Assembly: GCF_021647475.1 (NCBI RefSeq)
Contig: NZ_JAKIUR010000037.1
Location: 1-30,569 of the forward strand
DNA from: Lutibacter sp.
Lineage (GTDB): Bacteria > Bacteroidota > Bacteroidia > Flavobacteriales > Flavobacteriaceae
Length of the DNA stretch: 30,569 nt
Reading direction: 5' to 3'
The translations under genes and the position numbers were made by a program. Each line of letters begins with the position of its first letter. The first letter of the stretch is position 1. Positions 15,076-22,142 of the stretch are shown here, one piece after another. The notes beneath the pieces were generated by a model. That model saw only the letters and a list, made by a program, of their open reading frames with translations. It did no database searches and was not told where the DNA came from.

Positions 15076-15107
15076 TTTGAAAATGTGTAATAATTCAACT
15101 AAATTTA
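15076..15107 (+). promoter_or_regulatory. Candidate promoter for the soluble histidine kinase gene
   Basis: TTTG (15076-15079) and TAAATTTA (15100-15107, one base off TAnnTTTG) are 20 bp apart, close to the ideal spacing for Bacteroidetes. The -7 box ends 16 bp before the TTG start at 15124. It overlaps the panB promoter region. Confidence 0.5.
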
Positions 15108-15123
15108 CATAAAAAGATAAGTA

Positions 15124-15918
15124 TTGAGTGCAATTAATAAAGAATCCGATAAATATATTCAAGAATTAGAAGAAAAAATAGTTGAATTAAGTTTAAAAGT
15201 AAAACAAAAAAATTATCAACTTAAAAACGTTTCTAAAGATAACCAAAAGGTATTGAGTAAACTCACTCATAATTTAAAAAATCCGGTTGGTATAATTTCT
15301 TCTTTTTCTGAAATGATGCTGGAAGATTTGGAGGATTTTACATCTGAAAAATTGACTAAATTTTTAAAAGCCATTAACAATTCTGCAAAATTTTCTCTTA
15401 ATTTTTTAACTTCAATTGCTAAATATGCACAAGTAACTTCCTCAGAATTTACACTTAATTTAGAAAAAGCTAATCTCATTGAATTGGTAGATAGTGTTAT
15501 TAATAAGCTAATTAGGCAAGCCGAAAATAAAAACATCAATATCATAAAAAACTACACTAAAAAGGAACTATTTTTAACTATTGATTCTGTTGAAATGGAA
15601 CTAGCGTTGCATAATATTCTTCATAATGCTATTCGATATTCTCCAGAAAACACTTCAATTTCTATAACTATAAATGAAAATGATACTAAAATTGAAATGG
15701 TTTTTTTAGATGAAGGTATGGGAATTTCTGAAGAACATTTACCACATATATTTGAACCTTTTTTTGTGGTAAATACTTATGATGCAGAAAAAAATAAATG
15801 TATAGGCTTAGGATTGATAGTTTCAAAAACAATACTTAAAAAACATGCAGGAATTATAACTGTAAAAAGCACCTTAAATCAAGGTTCATTATTTAAAATT
15901 TTATTTAAAAAATCATAA
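15124..15918 (+). CDS. Soluble sensor histidine kinase without an obvious sensor domain
   Basis: This 264-residue kinase has a short N-terminal coiled coil (about 8-45, YIQELEEKIVELSLKVKQKN). The dimerisation/phosphoacceptor helix follows, with H49 in KLTHNLKNPVGIISSF. The HATPase domain has an N box with NILHNAIRYSPEN, a G1 box DEGMGISEEHLPHIFEPFF and a G2 box GLGLIVSKTILKKHAG. There are no transmembrane or PAS segments, so the signal probably comes from a protein partner. Start: an in-frame TAA at 15118-15120 leaves TTG at 15124 as the only codon that keeps the coiled coil and H-box; the next ATG would remove H49. It precedes the large hybrid kinase on the same strand, 105 bp apart. No response regulator gene stands next to it. 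Confidence 0.88.
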   Translation: MSAINKESDKYIQELEEKIVELSLKVKQKNYQLKNVSKDNQKVLSKLTHNLKNPVGIISSFSEMMLEDLEDFTSEKLTKFLKAINNSAKFSLNFLTSIAKYAQVTSSEFTLNLEKANLIELVDSVINKLIRQAENKNINIIKNYTKKELFLTIDSVEMELALHNILHNAIRYSPENTSISITINENDTKIEMVFLDEGMGISEEHLPHIFEPFFVVNTYDAEKNKCIGLGLIVSKTILKKHAGIITVKSTLNQGSLFKILFKKS

Positions 15919-15926
15919 ATATATAT

Positions 15927-15984
15927 TTAAAAAAAAGTGTATTTGTTGCTATAAACACGCCATTTATTAAAAAAAAGTGTATTT
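15927..15984. repeat. Two 18-bp direct repeats upstream of the hybrid kinase gene
   Basis: TTAAAAAAAAGTGTATTT occurs identically at 15927-15944 and 15967-15984, 40 bp start to start, ending 39 bp before the start codon at 16024. The equal orientation and near-integral four helical turns would suit two binding sites of a regulator, though the low complexity (eight A in a row) makes slippage or chance possible. Confidence 0.6.
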
Positions 15985-16023
15985 TTATCAATTAATAGAA
16001 AAATTTGACTACAATTTTATTGC

Positions 16024-19000
16024 ATGAGTACTAAAGATTTTAAATCTAGTTTATTAAATATACCTACCCTAGCAAACCAGAAACAAGATTATTCTTTTTT
16101 TGAACATATTCCCATTGCTGTTTTTCTGGAAGATTTTTCGCTTGTTAAACAATATATTTTAACCGAAGCAGAAGTACAAAAAACAGATATAAAAACATAT
16201 CTGTTAAATACTCCTGAGGCTATTCATAAAATAAATTCATTTGAGATAATTAAAGAAGTTAATTCTGCTGCAGTAAAATTATATAAGGCTAAAAATAAGG
16301 AAGACTTATTAAGTAATTTGGAGAAAATGTTCACCAAAGATTCTCACATTGGTTTTACAAAATTAGTTTTAGATTTATTAATGGGTAAAACAAACTCAAA
16401 AATTGAAACGATTAACAAAACATTTGATGGCAATGAAATAGATATTTTAATTAATTATAAAGTACAAGAAGGTTTTGAAGAGACTTTGGAAAATGTTATT
16501 ATAACCGTTGAAAATATCACTGAAAGAGTACAAGCTAGGAAAAAATTAATAGAAAGTGAAAATAGATATAAGGAAGCTCAAAAAATTGCCAAAATTGGTA
16601 GTTGGAGTTATACTTTTACAACCCATAAACTTTATTGGTCACCAGAGGCATATCAATTGCTAGGCCTAAAAAGTAACAAACGCATCTTAGATTTAGAATA
16701 TTATTTATCATTTGTACATAAAGAAGATAGAAAATTAGTAAATAATTTTAAAATAGATTTTTTACTAAAAAACAGACACCAAATTCTTAACTATCGGTTA
16801 ATTACAAAACAAGGCAAATTAGTGTGTCTTCAGGAAATCAGGAAAGTTATTTTTAAAGAGGGCAGAATTATAAAAGTTGTTGGAATATTTCAAAATGTAA
16901 CTGAAAATATACTAGCCGAAGAAAAATTAAATAAAACAAAAAATTTATTATCAAACACACTTTCTAGTATTCATGATGGATTTGTAATATTAGATAAAAA
17001 TTCAAACTATTTATATATAAATAAAAAAGCTGAGGAACTATTAGGGAAATCTTCTTCAGAATTAATGGGTAAAAATATTTGGAAAGAATTTCCTGAAAAA
17101 GAAGGTGATATTTTTTATGATGCTTTTCAAAAAGCAGTTAAAACGAATAAAACCATTCATTTTGAAAATTATTTTGAACCTTGGCATAAATGGTTTGATA
17201 ATAGAATAATTCCATCCGAGGAAGGCGTTTCTATGTTTTTTGAAGAAATTACAGCTAAAAAGCAAGCAGAAAATAAAATAAAAGAAGCTTATAATATTAT
17301 TAATAAAAGTTCGTCTGTTGCTTTTTTAGCAGAAAATAAACACGATTTCCCCGTTGTTTTTGCCTCCGAAAATGCTGAAAAATTATTTGGGTACAACTAT
17401 AAAGACTTTTTAAATGGAACTATTAAACTTCGTCAAATAGTTCATCCTAAAGATTTATCATACATTCAATCTAAAGTTTTTAAACTAGCTAAATCTACAT
17501 TAAAAAGTGAATTTAAAACTAATCCATTTAGAATTATAACCAAAAAAGGCACTATAAAATGGATAAAAGCGAATATTGATTTAATACATAATAGTAAAAA
17601 TAAAATTACACACATACAAGGTATTGCAGAAGATATTACCGAACAAAAAAATACAGAAGATCAACTTTTTGAAAGTAGTCAGCGTTTAAAATATCAATTT
17701 GAAAATTCTCCATTAGCTTCCATTATTTGGAATAAAGACTTCAAAATTTTAGAATGGAATGAAGTTGCAGAACGAATTTTTGGATATAAAGAAAATGAAG
17801 TAAAAGAAAAGAATTGTAAAGATTTATTAACCCCACCTCATTTATTGGGTGAGATGAATAACCTCAGAGAAACGCTATTTTTTAAATCGGAAACTTTTAA
17901 AAAGACCAATCAAAACATTACTAAAAGTGGAAAAATCATAACTTGTGATTGGTACAGCGTTCCTTTAAAAGATGCTCAAAATAATATTATTGGATCAGCT
18001 TGTTTGGTTGAAGATATTACAGAAAAAATCAACGCTAAAAAACAAATTGAAAAATCAGAAAAAAAATATAGAGATATTTTTGAAAAAGCTGTGGATGCAG
18101 TATTAATTTTAAAAAATGGTGTTTTTGTAGATTGTAATGAAGCTACTTTAAAAACGTTTGGGTATAACGCAAAACAATCTTTACTTAATTTACATCCATC
18201 GGAACTTTCACCTAAAACACAGTTTGATGGTAAAAACTCTTATGAAAAAGCTGAAGAGATGATAAATATTGCTTTGGGAAAAGGCAGCCATAGATTTAGA
18301 TGGAATCATCAACAAAAAAACGGACATGTTTTTCCAGCAGAGGTTTCTTTAACAAGAATTGATGATTTTAAAAACGAACCTACAATACATACAGTTATTA
18401 GAGATATTTCAGATAAGCTTAAACAAGAGACTTTAGAAGATATTTTATATAACATTTCAAAAGCAGCATTAACTATAAGTGATTTTAAACAATTTAGTTT
18501 TTTTATTAAAGATCAACTTCAATTAATTATTGACACCAGTAATTTTTATATAGCTATTTATAATAAAGAAACTAATATTATTTCAACTCCTGTTTTTGTT
18601 GATGAAAAAGAAGAAATAGAAGATTTTCCTGCAGAAAATTCACTAACAGGTTATGTTATAAAAACAAAAAAACCTTTATTACTTACTAACCAAGAGCATC
18701 AAGAATTAATAAAAAAAGGGAAAGTAAGTTTAATAGGGCTTTCAGCTGAATGTTGGCTGGGTGTACCTTTAATCATAAATAATATAGCCATTGGTGCCAT
18801 TGTGGTTCAAAGTTATAATAACAAGAAAGCATTTAATACTAATGATGTAAATTTATTAGAGTTTGTAGCCGACCAAATTAGCACAACTATTCAACGTAAA
18901 AAAAAGGATGACGAATTAAAACAAGCACTTTTAAAAGCCCAAGAATCAGACAAGTTAAAATCTTCATTTTTAGCAAATATGAGTCATGAAATTAGAACCC

Positions 19001-20049
19001 CAATGAATGGAATAATTGGTTTCTCAGAATTTTTATTAGAACCTGAATTGGACGAACTTCACAGAAAAAAATATGCCAATGTAATTATTAACAGTAGCAA
19101 GCGTTTGCTGTCTATTGTAAATGATGTTTTAGATATCTCTAAAATTGAGGCAGGTATGGTACAATTAAACTATGAAAATGTAAATTTAAATACTTTACTA
19201 GATGATTTGTATAATTTTTATCAACCAATTGCCATAGAGCATAAACTGAATTTAATTTATCATAAAGGAATTGATAATTTAAAAAGTGTTATTGAAACAG
19301 ATAAAAATAAACTAAATCAAATATTAACTAATTTAATTTCTAACGCCCTAAAATTTACTAATGAAGGAGGTATAGAATTTGGCTGTAATCTTAAAAATGA
19401 AATGGTTGAATTTTATGTAAAAGATACAGGGATTGGTATAAAAAAAGAACTAATCAATAAAATATTTGATAGATTTACACAGGCAGAAATGCCAAAAAAC
19501 AAACAAATAAAAGGAACGGGATTAGGGTTGGCAATCTCAAAAAAGTTTGTGGAATTATTTAATGGAAAAATATGGTTAGAATCTTCAAAAAACGGAACTA
19601 CAGTATATTTTACAATTCCTTACCTTAAAAAAAATCCAAGAATATCTACCGTTATTGAAACAGTAAAAATTATGACACCAAGCCAAAATAAAAAATTAAC
19701 CATATTAGTGGTAGAAGATGAAGAATATAATAGGATGTATATTGAAGAACTATTCTCAAAAACCAATCACACACTTATTGAAGCCTATGATGGAGTTATG
19801 GCAGTTGAATTATTTAAAAAACATGAAAACATAGATCTTATTTTAATGGATGTTAAAATGCCTAAAATGGATGGTATTGAAGCAATGAAGAAAATTAAAC
19901 AACTAAATTCTATACCAATAATTGCCTTATCTGCATTTGCTATGGAATCCGATAAACAAGATGCACTAAAACAAGGTTTTGATAATTATTTAACCAAACC
20001 TATTAATAAAAAAGCATTATTCAATTTAATTAATGAGTACGTTAATTAA
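16024..20049 (+). CDS. Multi-PAS/GAF hybrid histidine kinase with C-terminal receiver
   Basis: This is a 1341-residue cytoplasmic phosphorelay kinase with no transmembrane segments. Domain order, with rough positions: a divergent PAS-like domain (25-170), five further PAS or PAS/PAC modules (190-300, 305-415, 420-540, 550-670, 675-795) each ending in a DITE/NVTE-type PAC motif, and a GAF domain (810-955). Then come HisKA with H988 in ANMSHEIRTPMNGIIGFSEF, HATPase (about 1090-1205; NLISNALKFTNEG, DTGIGI, GTGLGLAI), and a receiver (1223-1341). The receiver has E1231/D1232, phosphoacceptor D1276 in LMDVKMPKMDG and K1325 in YLTKP. No HPt or output domain is present, so phosphate must leave through another protein. 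The preceding soluble kinase is a possible partner. The ligand is unknown; PAS/GAF arrays often sense redox, light or small molecules. Confidence 0.93.
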   Translation: MSTKDFKSSLLNIPTLANQKQDYSFFEHIPIAVFLEDFSLVKQYILTEAEVQKTDIKTYLLNTPEAIHKINSFEIIKEVNSAAVKLYKAKNKEDLLSNLEKMFTKDSHIGFTKLVLDLLMGKTNSKIETINKTFDGNEIDILINYKVQEGFEETLENVIITVENITERVQARKKLIESENRYKEAQKIAKIGSWSYTFTTHKLYWSPEAYQLLGLKSNKRILDLEYYLSFVHKEDRKLVNNFKIDFLLKNRHQILNYRLITKQGKLVCLQEIRKVIFKEGRIIKVVGIFQNVTENILAEEKLNKTKNLLSNTLSSIHDGFVILDKNSNYLYINKKAEELLGKSSSELMGKNIWKEFPEKEGDIFYDAFQKAVKTNKTIHFENYFEPWHKWFDNRIIPSEEGVSMFFEEITAKKQAENKIKEAYNIINKSSSVAFLAENKHDFPVVFASENAEKLFGYNYKDFLNGTIKLRQIVHPKDLSYIQSKVFKLAKSTLKSEFKTNPFRIITKKGTIKWIKANIDLIHNSKNKITHIQGIAEDITEQKNTEDQLFESSQRLKYQFENSPLASIIWNKDFKILEWNEVAERIFGYKENEVKEKNCKDLLTPPHLLGEMNNLRETLFFKSETFKKTNQNITKSGKIITCDWYSVPLKDAQNNIIGSACLVEDITEKINAKKQIEKSEKKYRDIFEKAVDAVLILKNGVFVDCNEATLKTFGYNAKQSLLNLHPSELSPKTQFDGKNSYEKAEEMINIALGKGSHRFRWNHQQKNGHVFPAEVSLTRIDDFKNEPTIHTVIRDISDKLKQETLEDILYNISKAALTISDFKQFSFFIKDQLQLIIDTSNFYIAIYNKETNIISTPVFVDEKEEIEDFPAENSLTGYVIKTKKPLLLTNQEHQELIKKGKVSLIGLSAECWLGVPLIINNIAIGAIVVQSYNNKKAFNTNDVNLLEFVADQISTTIQRKKKDDELKQALLKAQESDKLKSSFLANMSHEIRTPMNGIIGFSEFLLEPELDELHRKKYANVIINSSKRLLSIVNDVLDISKIEAGMVQLNYENVNLNTLLDDLYNFYQPIAIEHKLNLIYHKGIDNLKSVIETDKNKLNQILTNLISNALKFTNEGGIEFGCNLKNEMVEFYVKDTGIGIKKELINKIFDRFTQAEMPKNKQIKGTGLGLAISKKFVELFNGKIWLESSKNGTTVYFTIPYLKKNPRISTVIETVKIMTPSQNKKLTILVVEDEEYNRMYIEELFSKTNHTLIEAYDGVMAVELFKKHENIDLILMDVKMPKMDGIEAMKKIKQLNSIPIIALSAFAMESDKQDALKQGFDNYLTKPINKKALFNLINEYVN

Positions 20050-20060
20050 TAATTTACTGA

Positions 20061-20202
20061 TTGTCCGTAATCTTACATAACGTCCGTCACCCTGAACTTG
20101 TTTCAGGGTCGTATTCAATAAACCACGGGTTATCAAACGGAAATGAGATGCTGAAACGAGTTCAGCATGACGTTGTTTTTTATTATTACTAATTACGGAC
20201 AT
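20061..20202. repeat. Family 2 element: inverted-repeat-bounded palindromic repeat
   Basis: TGTCCGTAAT (20062-20071) and its exact complement ATTACGGACA (20192-20201) bound the unit. Inside are two hairpins: CCCTGAA/TTCAGGG (20090-20096/20102-20108) and ATGCTGAA/TTCAGCAT (20148-20155/20161-20168). The two hairpins carry the look-alike phrases CCTGAACTTGTTTCAGG and GCTGAAACGAGTTCAGC. There is no coding potential. The unit fills most of the 210-bp gap between the kinase and sigma factor genes. Confidence 0.75.
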
Positions 20203-20211
20203 ACAAATAAG

Positions 20212-20239
20212 TTTGTTAATTAATAATTTTATACATTTA
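20212..20239 (+). promoter_or_regulatory. Candidate promoter for the ECF sigma factor gene
   Basis: TTTG (20212-20215) and TACATTTA (20232-20239, one mismatch to TAnnTTTG) are 16 bp apart, slightly short, and lie 21 bp before the ATG. It sits immediately outside the family 2 element. Confidence 0.35.
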
Positions 20240-20259
20240 CAATTAGCTTTTTAATTAAT

Positions 20260-20829
20260 ATGAATTCAAAAGAGAAAAACATTTTAAACCCTAATAATTG
20301 GGTTAAACTTCATGCCGATTATCTTTTTAATTATACTATTAGTAGAATAAACAACCATGATTTAGCAAAAGATTTAGTGCAAGATACTTTTTTTGCGGCT
20401 TTAAAAGCAAAAGATAATTTTAAAGGATTAGCAAGTGAGCGTACTTGGTTAATTTCAATTTTAAAGCGAAAAATAATTGACCATTATAGAAAAATTAATT
20501 CCGTAAAAGGTAAAGCCGAAGTTAAAATGAATTTTTATACTGATGGTGAACGAGAAGGAGAATGGATTGAAGAACGAGTACCAAATAAATGGGAAGCAGA
20601 AGCAGAAAAAGCTATTGAAAACGAGGAATTAAGCGAAGCATTAAGCAAATGTATTAATAACTTACCAGAAAAATACGCTTCGGTATTTAGGATGAAAACA
20701 ATACAACATTTTGAAACCGAAGAAATATGTAAGGAGTTAGAAATAACAGCGTCAAATCTTTGGGTAATTATACATCGAGCTAGAACTCAGTTGAGAAGAT
20801 GTATGGAAGATAATTGGTTTAAAATTTAA
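20260..20829 (+). CDS. RNA polymerase sigma factor, ECF type
   Basis: This 189-residue sigma factor has region 2 (about 17-80, NNHDLAKDLVQDTFFAALKAKDNF and ERTWLISILKRKIIDHYRK) and region 4 (about 128-182, LPEKYASVFRMKTIQHFETEEICKELEITASNLWVIIHRARTQLRRCME). The linker holds an acidic patch EWIEERVPNKWEAEAEKA that I recall from flavobacterial ECF factors paired with zinc-type anti-sigma proteins. The next gene, 9 bp downstream, is such a protein, so the pair is probably a regulatory unit that responds to thiol or metal stress (inference). The target genes are not visible; the O-methyltransferase downstream may be part of the transcript. Confidence 0.9.
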   Translation: MNSKEKNILNPNNWVKLHADYLFNYTISRINNHDLAKDLVQDTFFAALKAKDNFKGLASERTWLISILKRKIIDHYRKINSVKGKAEVKMNFYTDGEREGEWIEERVPNKWEAEAEKAIENEELSEALSKCINNLPEKYASVFRMKTIQHFETEEICKELEITASNLWVIIHRARTQLRRCMEDNWFKI

Positions 20830-20838
20830 AATTAAAAT

Positions 20839-21087
20839 ATGATGTTAAATTGTGATGAAGCAACTACAATATGTGATAAAACACAATATGGTGAAGCCAC
20901 TTTATGGGAAAAAATTAAATTAAAAATTCATTTATTTATGTGTAAAAATTGCAGGTTGTATTCTAAACAAAATAAAGTAATTACAAAATGCATTCACGGT
21001 CATGAACACGCTATAAATGAAACATGTAATTGTTTAAATGAAGATGAAAAAAAGGTAATGGAAAAAGAATTGGAAACTCATTTATAA
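20839..21087 (+). CDS. Small zinc-binding anti-sigma-like protein (ZAS-type, no membrane segment)
   Basis: This 82-residue protein carries H31-x3-C35-x2-C38 within KIHLFMCKNCRLY, the core of zinc-dependent anti-sigma (ZAS/zf-HC2) domains. Additional cysteines at 5 and 12 occupy the usual position of the N-terminal ligand. It is unusually rich in Cys and His beyond that: CIHGHEHAINETCNC (51-65) adds three Cys and three His, suggesting a second metal site. There is no transmembrane helix, so it should be cytoplasmic. Its position directly after an ECF sigma gene supports an anti-sigma role, with release on oxidation or metal loss; this is inferred from the family. The alternative is a metal-binding co-regulator without direct sigma contact. 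Confidence 0.75.
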   Translation: MMLNCDEATTICDKTQYGEATLWEKIKLKIHLFMCKNCRLYSKQNKVITKCIHGHEHAINETCNCLNEDEKKVMEKELETHL

Positions 21088-21111
21088 AAACCTAATTGAA
21101 TATCAAATCTA

Positions 21112-21753
21112 ATGAGTTTTATCCCAGAAATTATTGAAAACTATATTTCTAATCACACCCAATCAGAGCCTAAATTATTACAGGAATTAAATAAAGAAAC
21201 CTGGCAAAAAGTACTAAATCCTAGAATGTTAAGCGGATCCTATCAAGGTAGGGTTTTATCACTTTTGTCTAAATTAATTCATCCAAAAACCATTTTAGAA
21301 ATAGGAACTTATACCGGATATTCCGCGTTGTGTTTGGCTGAAGGATTAAGAAATGACGGAAAATTAATAACCATTGATAAAAATGAAGAATTAGAAGATT
21401 TTTCAAAAAAGTATTTTCAAAAATCTACATATAAAAATAATATTCAGCAAATTATTGGCAATGCAGTAGAGGTAATTCCTACTTTAAATAACACTTTTGA
21501 TTTAGTTTTTATTGATGCAGATAAAACCAATTATGCAACCTATTTTGATTTGGTTATTGATAAAATGAATACAGGTGGAATTATAATTTCAGATAATGTA
21601 TTGTGGAGTGGTAAAGTTGTTGAAAAATTGAATCCTAAGGATAAAGATACTAAAGCTATTATTTCCTATAATAAAAAACTAGCTAAAGATAGTAGAATTG
21701 AAACGGTAATGCTACCTATTAGAGACGGTTTAACCGTAAGTAGAGTGATTTAA
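21112..21753 (+). CDS. Class I SAM-dependent O-methyltransferase (CCoAOMT-like)
   Basis: This 213-residue methyltransferase resembles caffeoyl-CoA/catechol O-methyltransferases of bacteria. The SAM-binding motif I is ILEIGTYTGYSALCLAEGL (about 62-80). KLITIDKNEE gives the acidic residue after strand 2, and FDLVFIDADKTNYATYFD (about 134-151) provides the metal-binding D and K typical of this family. IISDNVLWSGKV supplies the next ligands, DN. The natural substrate in flavobacteria is unknown. It follows the anti-sigma-like gene by 24 bp on the same strand, so it may be under the sigma factor's control. It ends 1 bp before the stop codon of the convergent tatA gene. Confidence 0.9.
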   Translation: MSFIPEIIENYISNHTQSEPKLLQELNKETWQKVLNPRMLSGSYQGRVLSLLSKLIHPKTILEIGTYTGYSALCLAEGLRNDGKLITIDKNEELEDFSKKYFQKSTYKNNIQQIIGNAVEVIPTLNNTFDLVFIDADKTNYATYFDLVIDKMNTGGIIISDNVLWSGKVVEKLNPKDKDTKAIISYNKKLAKDSRIETVMLPIRDGLTVSRVI

Positions 21754-21754
21754 A

Positions 21755-22072
21755 CTACAGTTTTTTTCGTTTTACTGAGCCTATAGAATCTTCTATTTCA
21801 TCTTTAATTTTAGAAACTGGTTTTGTAAAAGTATCAAAGTTATCTTTTACTTTATTAATTTCTTTTTTTATATCTACCGCCATATCTACATTAATATCAT
21901 TTCTGTCAGCAGTATTTTTAATTTCTCGTTTAATATCATTAGTAGCATCTTTAATTTGACGCATTCCTTTACCTAAGCCACGAGCAATTTCAGGAAGTTT
22001 ATCTGCACCAAAAAGCATTACAACAATAAGTAATACAACCATAATTTCAGGTGCACTAATAAATAAAAACAT
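21755..22072 (-). CDS. tatA: Twin-arginine translocase subunit TatA/TatE
   Basis: TatA forms the size-variable pore component that moves folded proteins across the inner membrane. The 105 residues contain one N-terminal membrane helix (about 5-21, SAPEIMVVLLIVVMLF). The hinge FGADKLPEIARGLGKGMRQIKDA then starts the amphipathic helix, and a charged cytoplasmic tail follows. The conserved FG after the helix and LPE in the hinge are diagnostic. tatC is not adjacent. An exact -7 element (22092-22099) gives it its own promoter. Its stop codon is 1 bp from that of the convergent methyltransferase gene. Confidence 0.93.
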   Translation of the reverse strand: MFLFISAPEIMVVLLIVVMLFGADKLPEIARGLGKGMRQIKDATNDIKREIKNTADRNDINVDMAVDIKKEINKVKDNFDTFTKPVSKIKDEIEDSIGSVKRKKL

Positions 22073-22091
22073 AATTTGTTATTTTAAAATA

Positions 22092-22099
22092 CAAAGTTA
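22092..22099 (-). promoter_or_regulatory. Bacteroidetes-type -7 element for tatA
   Basis: Minus-strand TAACTTTG is an exact fit to TAnnTTTG, 19 bp before the tatA start codon; a -33 TTTG is not evident. Confidence 0.5.
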
Positions 22100-22142
22100 C
22101 TTAAAAAATACGTTAAATTAAGGTTAAACTAATTTTAGAATA

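Noticed and set aside
15927..15984. Direct repeats considered as a CRISPR or iteron array
   Set aside because: Only two units exist, with low-complexity A runs, no cas or replication gene nearby and no further spacers.
16024..20049. Large kinase considered as a fusion created by misassembly
   Set aside because: The domain order PAS-GAF-HisKA-HATPase-receiver is continuous and typical, with all catalytic residues present.
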